A stretch of DNA of 64,000 nucleotides, from positions 55,191,993 through 55,255,992 of the forward strand of contig JAYGXS010000005.1 in NCBI GenBank assembly GCA_036362985.1, read 5' to 3'. This DNA is from Ligula intestinalis (lineage: Eukaryota; Platyhelminthes; Cestoda; Diphyllobothriidea; Diphyllobothriidae). A model generated the notes under the pieces. The model ran no database searches, had not been told where the DNA came from, and was given only the letters and a program-made list of their open reading frames with translations. This document shows positions 24,501-33,400 of the stretch, one piece after another. The translations under genes and the position numbers were made by a program. Within the stretch, counting starts at the first letter, position 1. Each line of letters starts with the position of its first letter.

Positions 24501-27500
24501 CCGAAAGCTCAGGATACTAAGCAAACTGGTCCGGTGCTCAACAATCCTTCTTCCTTATCCATGCAAATGCTTGGAACGCAAACGTTCTCCTTCATTCGTG
24601 AACTTCCAAATCTGTGCAACCTCAGACTGCTGAGCGCAAACCAACAACAAACGTATCGTGCCACCTTGCCTGTCCTTGTGATGTCTGCGGCTTCAACGTG
24701 GCATCCAACGGGTGGAGTAACCTGCTAATACAAGCGAAACCCGGGTTTATGTACTTCGTTACTAATTATTATTTTCTCTGCCGCAGCGCTACCCCTTGAA
24801 ATGGCTCGATATCCAGCTGAGCAGTTCAATCAAGGTTATTCTTTCCTGCTCATAAGCAACATCTCTCTAACTTCACCGCACACTAAGAGCCAATTAAGGC
24901 TTCTTCAACGACCCTCCCATCCATAAAACTGGAAACCGCATTTTAAAGGTGGTTTCTTCGATTAAGACTGAAAAGCTGTTATGTATCCAAAATGGGTGGT
25001 TTCAAATTGCCGTAAGATTAGCCGTCCAATAAGGCTTTATTCTGTCGTCTAGCTCAAGCCCCGGGCATCGGTGCTGACATGCAATCCGATGCCATTTGGA
25101 TAACACTGTGGTACCGGTGCATACGAAGGCCTGGAAACCGTCGAAAGGTTATTTCGATTCCACACATAGCGACGGTTTATGTCTGACAGAGATGGCCCTA
25201 ATTTTAATCAATTTCGGTCAAGCACGGGTCCCAACAATCGTCCGGATTACTTCATCTAGTGCTTTGCGTCCTTGGGACCTACATGCTAGTGATAGGAGGT
25301 GTTTACTGTTGGTTCACAGTGACTATGCTACAGTGTTGCTCTCGGCTTTTGTGTTATAATTACATGCCTGGGCTGTCCATGTCCTTGCGACACTGTGGCG
25401 ACCATTTATTTGCAACTGTAACCTTAATTGACGGTTGTTCCACTATCCGCCACACGTACACCCAAACACACACGAATTCATCGATCAGCCAGGTGCTAAG
25501 CCAGTGCCTACCGGAAGTTAACTTCACATAATCCTTCTTTACGGTCGGTCGACAGCAGACACATAATCCTCTGGCATCTTAGGTCAGAGGAGCTCACTTG
25601 AGTTCCTTTTGCGTCCGTCCACCCGAGCCGTGCTTACTAGGAAAGAACTCCATGATGACCGGAAACCGTTCCGATGTACTGGTGGCTTTTAAAAACCATA
25701 AAATATATACGTATTTGTATCTGCCGTCTTAGCAACCAATGACTTTATCATTTATCTTTTTCCTTGGTCGCCTCGACGTCATCAGCTGGCAGTAGGCGCA
25801 CTAGAATGTCCTATCCGAGTCAGGAGGTAAATACGACGCATTTGACTGGTATTGTTGATCGGCTGCATCGACTTTTGTTATCACGAGTTTCTACGAGTGT
25901 GGGTGCTCTGAACTCCGTCAGTTCTTCCTGCCAAAATGAGGACATCCACTCAATTCGGGTCACTCAATCAACCTCCACTGTTCATCTACTTGGGCACTGG
26001 GTTTACAGACCATGTACATGGTTGTCCGGCTATTATCTCTCTCTCTCGGCGGACGGCGGTGGCTTTCATGCCCTCGTTTGTGTAGTCGCAAAGGCCACCC
26101 GGCCACTCGCTCCGTGCTTATCTTACGAAACTGGCCGTTCTGCGCATGGTGGCACGCTTAGAGGCAACCTCGGCCGCGCCAGCTACCTGCGCCCTCCCCA
26201 ATCCCGATCTTTTCGACTTTTGTCCTGAAATCGGGTACAGATGTAGGAGTAGGCTGGATCTTGCGAGTCTACTGTCAGCTACCGCGTCTGCCTTCAGCAG
26301 CTGGACATAGTCGAAAAGGACAGCAAAACTTTCATTCGCTCAAGTGCTGTCGAATTTTTCCCTGTGATGTTTGAACTCGTTTTTCCCTAAGTATTTAAGG
26401 CAGAAGTATGTATGCCGCTGTCCATTCTCTTGGGTAAAGGTGTCTTCCCTCTGTTAAACCGCAACTGCATGAAAAATATTTTCGTGTGTTCATCAGCGAT
26501 GTATCTTAAGCAAAAAGCTAATCGCGATTATGTAAAGGTAATGAATGAAAAACTGAGGTGGTCTTACGTTAAGTGTGTGTCCTAGCCCATTGCTGGATCA
26601 GGAGTTCCTACCGGAATTCAAACTGGTAGTAGTTGGGGGACGGAGAAAAGGCCGAAACCTCGACCGGCTTGAGCCTTGAGTCGAAGACTACGACACTTCT
26701 ATAAAAGCGATCATATGGTTAGGACAATAGGAAATGAAATCCAAGAGAAAACCTCCAACTGCGCAATTGCCTGTTGCAGGCGAGGATTTTGTACCAGCCT
26801 CACCAAGCCACTCAGGTTCCAAACCAAGTCGAAAATCACTGAGCAAATAAAAACTACGTCTACTGAAATACATTGAGTAGGCATATAAGTGTCCAGTAAA
26901 ATTCAAACGCTACCAATGAAACTTCTGCCGAAGTTCATTAACCCCTTCGATATTTAAAACTGTCAATATCCCGTAGTACTTCAATAAACCTGTAAACCTG
27001 CGTTTCGCGCACCTTGAACTTTATGCCATTTTCCTCACTACATTTTAGACTTACCTAAACAGATTGATCTTAGAAGATGCTGAAAAACGGCGGAATAAGC
27101 TGTTGAACAAATCCGGCTCAACGGATTGTGAGGGTTGTAGTTGCCGCAGAAACTCCAGCAAAGATGAGACTCCCGAAAAACAAAAGGAGTCGGAAGAGGG
27201 GAAGACGGCGGGAGATGAGGTGGCAACATCGGACAACACCAAAACCGTCGAGGGTACTCAGGTGTCAGGCCCTGCGGTTAGCAGTGACTCGGTGGCTTCA
27301 TCAAACACCCAGGTGGACGCCAGTGTTTCAATTATCCCCCTGGATAACGTGGACGTCGCCGCTGCCTGCGCTCAGATTGATGCAGAAACGGCACTGCGAA
27401 TACGTGAGGTGGATGAGATGTTCACCCAGGTTTGTTTGTTTGTTCATGCCGATTAGCATACTTTGTTGCTGGCGTTAAAGGAGGATAACTGGATCGACCG

Positions 27501-29641
27501 TGTGGCCGTCCTCTTAAGCTAGTTCTTACCGACAACAAATCTTAGATAAATTCCCAGTGATCAGTGGACACCTAGCTGCCAGTCTTTGTATTCCCGATCA
27601 ACAGCTGACAGAGCAACGAGCCTATGGCACAGTGGTTAGAGAATTGGACTTCTAATAAGCATGTTCGCGGTTTCGAACAGTAGGTGGGGCACTTACTTGT
27701 ACTTAATGGGACACCACTTCGAGTTGGGTATGGCTGGCCGATGACGGCTAATAAGCCAGAAATAGCCATTACGGTCTCCCTTATCTTTGTCAGTTCAACT
27801 CTATCATATGTTACAAGTCGATATGCGACTGCCTGCGAGAACTCTAGATTGAGCTCCAAGGCACAATAGATAAGTTTTTTTCCCTTACCAGATGGGTGAG
27901 CGCCCTTATTTCATATGCATATACATATATACCCTTCACCCATGTAAATATATATGTAGATATATATGCAGATATGTATGCAATGGCAGATACGTGTACA
28001 CCGATCTGTTAGAGGGAACACTCGTCCATCCATGGTGCCATTGGAGCCCACACTCGTATCTACATGGCAAGGCGGCTAATGGTATAGGCAGAAGGACATT
28101 ACCGACAAAGACTAGGGAGACTAGGATGGCCATTTTTGGCTTCTTAGCCGTCGTCAGCTAGTCATACCCAGACCCAAGTGGTGTCGCACCCGGGCCTCGA
28201 ACTCGCGACCTCTGATCAGACTCTAACCATTGAGCTACGAACTCGTCGTGCCGGTATGGAAACCTGTTTTCGCATACATAATTCCAACAAACCTTTCCTA
28301 ATATCTAAGTGTTGGGAGGATCGAGCACGTCACCCAGACTGAGACACAGATAGTCCGAGGTCACGCCAGACAAGTCAACCTTGTAACAGTGGGAAGTGTT
28401 AGGGTGGCTGAGCACGTCACCCAGACGTCAGACAGTACGAGATCACGTGAGGCCAGTCCAACGCATGCACAACGGGCCGTGTCGCGCAATCTTTAAAAGG
28501 TGGACATTATGCCAGTACAAAGAAGGCACGCAAAGTCAGGCTGCCCCTGGAGCCGAGCCGAGTGAGGTCACGCGAGGACAGACGCACAGATGTGCGTAAG
28601 CGAGCGTGCGCACTTGGAGAGCCAATGAGACGCAACGACGACTGCCCCTTAAATAGCGAGGCTGCCAGCAGAACGGGAACTCCACTGCTAGACACGCTGC
28701 CGACAGGACGAGAATACTGGATACACGGACCAGTGTTGATGTACTAGTACAAGTTACAGTCAGGTACTAGCTGTTATCCCATTCTGTCTTCTCTTCCTAA
28801 CACGTATTGGGGAACATTACCGGTGTTGACACAGGAACACACTAGGTTACAACAGTAAGAGAATAGGACGATCTATGCTGTATAACCGTGCGCGAAGTGT
28901 TTATAAGAATGTGATGGAAAGGGGGGGGGTATACGGACTCAAAACATGTATAAATACCCATATTAAAAGTTTTTATACTTTGCGGGCTCTCATCTTTCAT
29001 GGGAAGTTTTTGATTCTAGTTTAAAATTGAGCACTCCACGTGACCGGTGGTATTTACACAAATTTGGCGCTTCTTACATCATCATGTGCACTTTTACTGG
29101 CTTGATGCTTAATTCTAACGTGCTATCGACATAATATTGATCTTGTAGAAAACAACTCGGTAAACGAATAGGAGAATCAACTTGTTCTAATTTGCCTACC
29201 TTTGCCTCTAAGGTCGGTCGGGCATTAGTTTCATGTTCTCTTTGTGACTAGCCGTACGTGGGTCATTTGTTCTCCCCGTGCGAATTATTCTAAACAGAGA
29301 AGAAGAAGCCTCACTAACCTTCTGCATGTGCACTGAATGTAGTCAAATCACGGTCATCTTTTCTCCTACATATATTTTAGCTGGATGAACGTCGCAAAAA
29401 ACGCGAGGTTCCCGACTACCTATGTGGTCAAATCAGCTTTGAGTTGATGCTCGACCCAGTCATTACACCCAGTGGTATCACCTACGACCGCCGTTCGATT
29501 CGTGCTCACCTTCAGCAGGTGGGTCACTTTGATCCAATAACCCGTCAGCCCCTGACCTACGACCAACTCATCCCAAATCTTGCCATGAAGGAGGTTGTAT
29601 CCAAGTTCCTGGAGGAGAACCCCTGGGCTGAGGGCTACTAA
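15337..29641 (+). CDS. STUB1: STUB1/CHIP co-chaperone E3 ubiquitin ligase, four exons, first exon missing
   Basis: CHIP binds the C-terminal tails of HSP70/HSP90 through its TPR domain and ubiquitinates their clients through its U-box, in the cytosol. Exons seen: 15337-15533, 18598-18832, 27049-27429 and 29381-29641. Every junction has AG acceptor and GT donor, with matching phases (2, 0, 0). The visible product is about 357 residues; human CHIP has 303. Order: three TPR repeats ([13 protein letters not shown] and [14 protein letters not shown] are near-identical to the family), a charged coiled linker, an unusual low-complexity insert in exon 3, then a U-box with SFELM..P, GITYDR, GHFDP.TR.PLT and [10 protein letters not shown]. 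The clamp lysine in ELKDYGN and the U-box His/Pro are conserved. No Met precedes the first TPR and an in-frame stop lies just upstream of 15337, so a further 5' exon must exist; I did not find it. Introns 1 and 2 are packed with PLE, hAT and SINE sequence. Confidence 0.95.
15995..16045 (-). ncRNA. Hammerhead-like motif (PLE-A)
   Basis: On - : CTGATGA, a short stem closed by GAAG/CTTC, then GAAACGTCAGG. The same terminal GAAACGTCAGG occurs at 34.7 kb. Confidence 0.42.
16100..17050 (-). mobile_element. PLE family A fragment with GIY-YIG domain
   Basis: In STUB1 intron 1, antisense to the gene. Reading down on -: [20 protein letters not shown] (about 16900), [20 protein letters not shown] (16800-16856), then a GIY-YIG domain [20 protein letters not shown] (about 16560-16620) and [19 protein letters not shown]. 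The usual YIGETG is YIEETG, so a core glycine is lost. The frame is broken several times. A hammerhead-like motif follows at about 15995-16045. Confidence 0.82.
17613..17887. mobile_element. hAT-type MITE with 8-bp target duplication
   Basis: The 275-base element starts CCGAGGTCGGGAACCT and its far end, reverse-complemented, starts CAGGGGTCAGGAACCT. It is flanked on both sides by the exact 8-bp duplication GTCTAGGC (17605-17612 and 17888-17895). The CAGGGGT.GGAACC type of terminus and 8-bp duplications are hallmarks of hAT transposons. It is rich in AGAGCCA/TGGCTC motifs inside both ends. No transposase is encoded. Confidence 0.88.
17930..18400 (-). mobile_element. PLE family B fragment
   Basis: On - it encodes [20 protein letters not shown] and [15 protein letters not shown], the tail of the GIY-YIG region, parallel to 41.8-42.2 and 60.7-61.0 kb. 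The part at 18290-18380 (CAGCAGGTGAATTAATAGATGC) matches 61070-61110, upstream in the same element. Confidence 0.78.
18598..18832 (+). CDS. STUB1: STUB1 exon (TPR2-TPR3 and coiled helix)
   Basis: The acceptor ends TGTACAG and the donor is CAG|GTAGCA. Its first base completes the Arg codon split from the previous exon, giving the CHIP sequence DCRRALELD. It continues through [18 protein letters not shown] and NFGDDI and ends in a charged helix, [10 protein letters not shown], in phase 0. Confidence 0.95.
19074..19411 (-). repeat. PLE-D downstream pLTR
   Basis: Direct copy of 21689-22025. It still encodes the same N-terminal peptide (HGAEAA.., [20 protein letters not shown]), but its reading runs out into STUB1 intron sequence. 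Confidence 0.85.
19343..21883 (-). CDS. Penelope-like element polyprotein (RT + GIY-YIG endonuclease), uninterrupted
   Basis: This 846-residue frame without stops lies in STUB1 intron 2, antisense to the gene. The N-terminal 65 residues lie in the terminal repeat. RT landmarks: [15 protein letters not shown] (311-325), [19 protein letters not shown] (385-403), [13 protein letters not shown] (455-467; motif A Asp458), [17 protein letters not shown] (514-530; motif B) and DDIFAI (545-550; motif C). A GIY-YIG endonuclease with a Cys-rich start ([20 protein letters not shown]) spans about 745-802. Motif C reads KTDD instead of the YVDD of the other families here, and the spacer from motif B is about eight residues shorter, so an in-frame deletion seems to have removed the RYV strand. 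The frame looks recent, but this copy may be catalytically dead. Confidence 0.93.
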   Translation of the reverse strand: MATCNVDTTLLLSFLCKFKLMCSLNISSFMHGAEAAEKCSRNLFARINSAILSCFKLLPGKKCFKFLKRHLPTDTIKSLDRLLQLRCRITKENTHIEFLRNCINSKEYAVQFYKTLRRGKLRPTIKNLDRLTKSTIEDSLLAVCSIKTQLDQTKHVLDNISLFCWLMFIKHACIIQKKTRETYRLKYTKSLSKRSTDENFPLNPDEIILNLSDLKRTKLQSEALSLGLDFCVPNRRINPVEIEAQFEDLNAQLSDLIPRSNEDVGWLKAKFVHISHQYRIAPVTQMTPLTKEHMAALTELKHLEEITISKPDKGHGVVILNRKDYVRKMEAILSDQTKFRLETSSKDQTKAKEDSVWKIIKKLRDINLIDTSTALNLKPRGTNIPRLYGLPKTHKKGVPLRPILSMRNSPQHKLAQWLVNELKPIRQRFATYASKDVFQFIEDIKLQNIANKFMFSLDVESLFTNVPLEETIEVICNHASETRLPPDILRDLLTICTKNVQLLFNGVIYRQIDGVAMGSPLGPTFADIFMGHLEEKVSSELNKTDDIFAIVDTKRDAENLLTLMNTLHQKIKFTIEMEQNNQLSFLDVLLFREDDGSIRRTVFNKTTWKGQNLHFTSFVPIQWKRNLVLNLFQRARNICSSETLLTEFAYIKEALLKRGYPLRIIQKYSCPLRPKSTDQSVPRKPVLISLPFKGDNIVNTIKRRLRCSIQRTYYAAELVFLTLTKRLPINRPKDALPLHANSNCVYKFTCTCGCKYIGRTQRQLATRAAEHLSTWLLKQENKVPRSSITKHLLDSGHSVETNTSFRVLVRARANRTLRYMEASYIRREKSDLCKQLDHVAHLQLPW
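21689..22025 (-). repeat. PLE-D upstream pLTR
   Basis: Direct copy of 19074-19411. It contains the start of the 846-codon frame and runs of G (about 21919) next to an AACTGTTAAACTTGGGAC block shared with the other copy. Confidence 0.85.
22020..22199 (+). repeat. Inverted PLE-D tip copy
   Basis: Reverse complement of about 21815-21990: CCATGTAGTCAATC pairs with GATTGACTACATGG, and AACAGTTGACATAACTTTTGGC is the complement of the pLTR block. It ends abruptly at TTCTCTTAAT, where a SINE fragment begins. Confidence 0.82.
22200..22322 (-). mobile_element. tRNA-derived SINE fragment
   Basis: GCCATTTCCGGCTTAATAGT, CGTCAGCCGGTCATACTCAG and CCTCGAACTCGCGACCTTTT. It abuts the inverted PLE-D tip at 22199. 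Confidence 0.72.
23165..23440 (+). repeat. Unclassified GC-rich repeat, copy 1
   Basis: Shared blocks: GTAGCCCATTGTTGGGTCAA, ACTCCAAACTGGAAGTAGTT, GAGACCTCGACCGGCTTGAG and GGGTGCCTGGCCGGGAACTG. Copies at 26.57 and 46.19 kb. No coding potential or termini recognised. Confidence 0.72.
24020..24400 (+). mobile_element. PLE family A fragment (GIY-YIG tail)
   Basis: It encodes [10 protein letters not shown] (about 24062), then [20 protein letters not shown] and [20 protein letters not shown]. It is collinear with 36400-36720. It lies in STUB1 intron 2 on the sense strand. Confidence 0.82.
26570..26690 (+). repeat. Unclassified GC-rich repeat, copy 2
   Basis: TAGCCCATTGCTGGATCAGG, AAACTGGTAGTAGTTGGGGG and AACCTCGACCGGCTTGAGCC. 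It is cut after the first half of the unit. Confidence 0.7.
27049..27429 (+). CDS. STUB1: STUB1 exon (helical linker with long insert)
   Basis: The acceptor ends CATTTTAG and the donor is CAG|GTTTGT; there are 127 codons, phase 0 at both ends. It begins [15 protein letters not shown], matching the CHIP linker helix, and ends REVDEMFTQ, matching the segment before the U-box. Between them are roughly 75 extra residues rich in Ser, Thr, Glu, Val and Asp, with a small Cys cluster (CEGCSC). Confidence 0.88.
27615..27805 (+). mobile_element. tRNA-derived SINE, sense copy
   Basis: In STUB1 intron 3. The tRNA-like head has a box A (TGGCACAGTGG, 27625-27635) and a degenerate box B (GGTTTCGAAC, 27669-27678). 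It is followed by the family body (GGCTGGCCGATGACGGCTAA, AGCCAGAAATAGCCATTACG, TCCCTTATCTTTGTC). It is the only + strand copy here. Confidence 0.8.
27905..27985. repeat. AT-rich TATG/TATA low-complexity stretch
   Basis: Alternating ATATAC/ATATAT/ATATGT dinucleotide-like sequence in STUB1 intron 3, next to a SINE. Confidence 0.6.
28080..28245 (-). mobile_element. tRNA-derived SINE
   Basis: ACCGACAAAGACTAGGGAGA, GCCGTCGTCAGCTAGTCATA, GGCCTCGAACTCGCGACC (complement of box B), TCTAACCATTGAGCTACGAA (complement of box A). The best-preserved antisense copy. Confidence 0.82.
28397..28802 (+). repeat. LTR-like repeat, copy 1
   Basis: It begins TGTTAG and ends CTAACA. A TTAAATAG promoter-like box lies near 28651. 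The right flank to about 28855 (ACCGGTGTTGACACAGGAAC) is also shared with the 34.8-kb copy. A 70-base tandem duplication (ACGTCACCCAGAC) abuts its left end. No gag-pol is nearby, so it is a solo LTR or short composite. Confidence 0.6.
29381..29641 (+). CDS. STUB1: STUB1 last exon (U-box), stop TAA
   Basis: The acceptor ends TATATTTTAG. It encodes [16 protein letters not shown] and then the complete U-box, ending in ENPWAEGY and TAA at 29639-29641. It aligns without gaps to the C-terminus of CHIP. A U-box is a RING-like fold without zinc ligands, and no Cys/His ligand set is present. Confidence 0.97.
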   Translation: MDERRKKREVPDYLCGQISFELMLDPVITPSGITYDRRSIRAHLQQVGHFDPITRQPLTYDQLIPNLAMKEVVSKFLEENPWAEGY

Positions 29642-30060
29642 CGGAAGGCTGCAAGAAGGTTGACTCATTGATGCTTTTTCTCTGCCCCTCGCAGACGACT
29701 TAAACCGGGGGAAAAGTTCCCTTTACCTGCCACTGTAGTAATAACTACTGTTATTGTCTGTCGTGTCTGTTATCTTAAACGTACCTTCTCTTTTGTGACT
29801 CGTTCCTGGCCATTCCGCTTGCCTGAACGATTGCAAAGTATGTACTACGCGCTCAATGCGTGCATCGACGATCGCCTACCAACCTCCCCCCTCCCCCCAT
29901 TCTAATTAAACATGTTTTTGCCTTTTTCTATTGTCCTCGTTCCCCCCCCTCCCCCCAGCTTCGGTCTCATTCACCTACCGGTTATCAGTCCTTCTCTTTT
30001 AAATTGTACATATTTCTTAGCGCCCTGATTTCGGCCGCCTGCCTCTATCAACAAATAAAT
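29642..30060 (+). terminator. STUB1 3' UTR with poly(A) signal
   Basis: Pyrimidine-rich sequence with C-tracts near 29885-29957 follows the stop codon. A perfect AATAAA lies at 30054-30059, about 415 bases after the stop, and is the first good polyadenylation signal. The cleavage site was not determined. Confidence 0.65.
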
Positions 30061-30375
30061 GTTCTCCTTACTCATCTTCTCAACCCGAATGCATGTACGA
30101 TTGCTTGTTGATCGCTGCTGCTAAGAAAGCTAACTGTTGCCGCCTTTCGGTGGCCTTCTTTGCTTATGATTATCCACTTCTCGCGTTTGTTTCAGTAGCT
30201 GCATGTTGTTGTTTTTTTTTCGATTCCTTGTTTTGTGCCTACCGGAAGCATACCTCAAGTAGGGCCGCTGCATTTATCAAAAATATGAGCTTAATTTGTA
30301 TAGAGGTGATCCTCCAGACAGAGTATGCCCATGTCGCTTTGTCTTAGGCTGCGCTAGCAATGCAGTAAGGACAGA

Positions 30376-30454
30376 ATGGTTTATAACCTGTCGCAAATCG
30401 ACCGTACCCGCAACCCAGACTTGGATAAGCTGACTTTCGAAGCCGGACTTCATG
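30376..30454 (+). CDS. TOPORS: Candidate TOPORS first coding exon
   Basis: It starts ATG (MVYNLSQIDRTRNPDLDKL) and has a good donor, CATG|GTTAGT, leaving phase 1. It joins in frame to 31027-31199. It has no recognisable domain and was chosen only on splice-phase compatibility and reading-frame quality. Confidence 0.45.
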
Positions 30455-33400
30455 GTTAGTGTGCATTTAGCGAATTGCCCTCTTCATATTATTAATTCGC
30501 ACGAGCTTGTTGACCTATCAATGGCAACTGAATTCCTGTCGAAAGGCGCTCTGCCGATCTGATTTTGTGAAAATTTGTATGATTTCTCGTCAGGATGTGC
30601 TCCTTATGAGCATTGCGGTCGATATCCTTATTTTTATAATGCCTAATACTCCTTCATCCACTGCATGTAGAGCACAATTTTTGTGCGGTCTAGGTTGCAT
30701 TGCACCTATATGGACTGCTTTTACATGGGGTAAAATATTACATCATTAGGTGGAGGTTTTTCAAAGGCTGTGAACTATAGTAATTAATCTCAGACACTGC
30801 TACATCATAATTTAACCCTAAGCAGTGTGTGTTATCTTGGCACACCCTGTAACAGTGTTTAATAGATATCTCTCTACGCTATTAAGATACAGTTGCTGAC
30901 TTTTGGCGGCTATATTTCTCTTGTCTAATGGGGTGCGTCGTGCTTGCGCAGCCGCTGCCGTGTCACTTATATGCATGAAGCATAATTTATGAACTGTTTG
31001 TTGTCTATATCTATTCTTTTTTTCAGGCGCCAGTGTGCGTTTGAATGTTCCGACGCAGACGTCCGGCGCCAATCGTTCCCCGTCCGCGCTCACCTCTCTG
31101 CAGTCCCACCGCGCTCCGATCAGCCAGCGTTTATCGCTCGCGGAACCACTTATCCCGACCACCAGCTCCTCCTCTGCCTCGTTGTCCTACCTCCGCCCGG
31201 TGTGACCGTCGCCGGCGTCGAATTGATCGGGTCATGAGTACTCCTGAGTCTCCGTCAGCCGCCGCCCAGTTTAGTAGTATCGTGCCTACGGTAGCCCTCT
31301 TTCACCCGCCCTCCCCACAGTCCCCTTCTTCGCTCTCTTCTTCCGCATCATCCTCCTCCAGTTCTTCCTCCTCCTCGTCCACTGGCAACTCCTCCTCGGA
31401 CGCAACTGTCAGTCTCCGCGGTTGGCCTAGTCCCCAGCGGAAGGTTCGGTGTCTGCGCTCCTCCCTCCATTGTTCCTCCTCCGCTTCGTCTATGTCCTCT
31501 CATCGAGCGCCTGTAACGCGCCATCGCAGCCGGGTGACTTCAGTCGCGTCGGCATCTCGAGAAACCAGTCCACCAACTGCAAATGCTGGCGCTCAATCCA
31601 CCTACTCTGTGTGCCTTGACATCGGACGTGATGGCGGCGCGGGTGTTGGTGGTGGTGGTAGCGGCGTCATTTCCAACGATGCGGTCACTTGGTCCTCCCG
31701 TCACCAACCGAAACCTACTGTTTCCCGACCGACCAGCCTCTTTCATCTCATCGTCTCGCCAGATGCGGACACTAGTCAGGGCATCGTAACTGTGATGTCT
31801 CGGGAGCGTGCCCGTCGAAGATGCCGTGTCTCACTCACCACAGGACGAAATCAGCCGCAAGCGTCGGTGGTTGGGTCAGCAGATAGTGAACCTTCTCACC
31901 CTCACCGAGACTATGATGGCGGCGGCAGCAGCAGCGGAAATCGAAGTTCCCGCACCTACTGTACATGTCAACTGAGCTCACGAACGTCACCTCGAGGTGA
32001 CCCCTATGTGTCTGTCTCGTCACCCCTGGATCTCTCCACACCACGTCTTGCCAACGCCCTCACTGTTGCCGGTACCAGCCGCGGCAACCCCGATTCTTCT
32101 GAAATTATCCCAATAGACTTAGAGCGTGACAGGTCGCCAATTTCAAGCAGACGTGGCGGCAGCAGCAGCAGAAGAAAACTACCCCTTCCTACTACCCCTT
32201 CTGAGGTGGAAGACTGTGTGATTTGCCTCAGCCAGCAAGTGAATCGTTCCATCCTTCTGCCCTGCATGCACACCTACTGCTTTCAGTGTATAACCACATG
32301 GGTGCTGGTGAACCCCATCTGTCCGCTGTGTAAAGGGGTGGCTGAACGCATACTCCACTCCATCGTCTCCGACTCCCAGTATGACGAGGTTCTGGTGTCT
32401 ATGCTGCGTTCCCAGCAAGACCTCGTGAGAGATCACCATCGGCTGAATGCACGCCTTCACCGTTTCATGCACACAGTGAGCCCCTCGTCCGTGCGCTTTG
32501 GTCGGGAACCCGGTGTCTGGTCTCGCATGCTTTTTACGCGAGCTCTTGATTCAGAGGCCGAAGAGGCATCTGCCTTAATGAGAGAAAGCCCTGGGTGAGT
32601 CCTGTGTTATGGTTCCTAGTCTTTCTTACGTAACGTGAAAGCTATGCCTAGTCGTCACGTCTTAAATATTCGTCTATAGAGGATGGTACCGCTGTCCGAA
32701 ACTGAAAGCTGTCGTTATATCGCGGGATTCAACTTCACCAATTCTAACTTGACGATCAATGTTAGGGAGGACATATAAGGGGAGAAGATTGAGCAGGGAA
32801 CTATAGAGGGGTGCTTGGAAGGCCGACGTGTACAATAGCCGCTTACTTACAAATTTTAAGTAGGGGTGAATTTCCACAGTCTTGCAATTATTTGCGCGCC
32901 CGCCGTTGGTCCAGTAGGGAGTTGTGATGATACTGAACTGTAGAGGCGTCCTCGGAAGTCCAACATGTATAATAACCGCTTAAGTCAGCTTATTAGGCAA
33001 ACTGACTTTTCAAATTAACCATGGGAATAACAGCTTACTTAAAAATTTTAATTAGGGTCAATTTTCACAACCTTTTAATTTTTCGCTCACCCGCCCTTAA
33101 TCCAGTTGGGGTTGGTCATGCTATTAAAGGATGCTCCTCAATGACCTCGCCCAAGGTCAGCGAACACCCCTAACTTTCTTAATTTACATGATTATTGTGC
33201 TCTGATTTATCCCCCATTCTGCCTTTCTTAAACTAGGTGCCCGTATGGGAGTGAAGCGCACTTCTCGCGCACTGTGGGGTCTCCACGATAGTTCCTAAAC
33301 GAAGCTTTAATAGTTTATTTATCCCGCTCCTCCAAACCTCCCACAGTTTGGATATTAATCTTATCAGATACTTCTCCTGGCAGAGTTTTTGACCACTTTG

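Larger units (their letters stand above)
22323..27048. other. Rest of STUB1 intron 2
   Basis: Apart from the PLE fragment (24.0-24.4 kb) and two GC-rich repeats listed separately, no gene was seen. A 154-codon frame at 25764-26228 has no recognised domain. Confidence 0.45.

Noticed and set aside
25764..26228. 154-codon frame on + in STUB1 intron 2
   Set aside because: No recognisable motif, no splice context, and the composition looks non-coding; most likely chance or old repeat.
27615..27690. Possible tRNA gene (box A and box B present)
   Set aside because: Box B is degenerate, no cloverleaf closes, and the same head recurs with a common body, so it is a SINE.
28382..28851. LTR bounded by TGTAAC...GTTACA
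   Set aside because: The second copy has GTTAAA in place of the end and lacks the TGTAAC start; TGTTAG...CTAACA fits both copies.
31234..31260. TOPORS start at the ATG of MSTPESPSA
   Set aside because: Possible, but it lies inside the inferred 70-bp intron; kept only as an alternative start.
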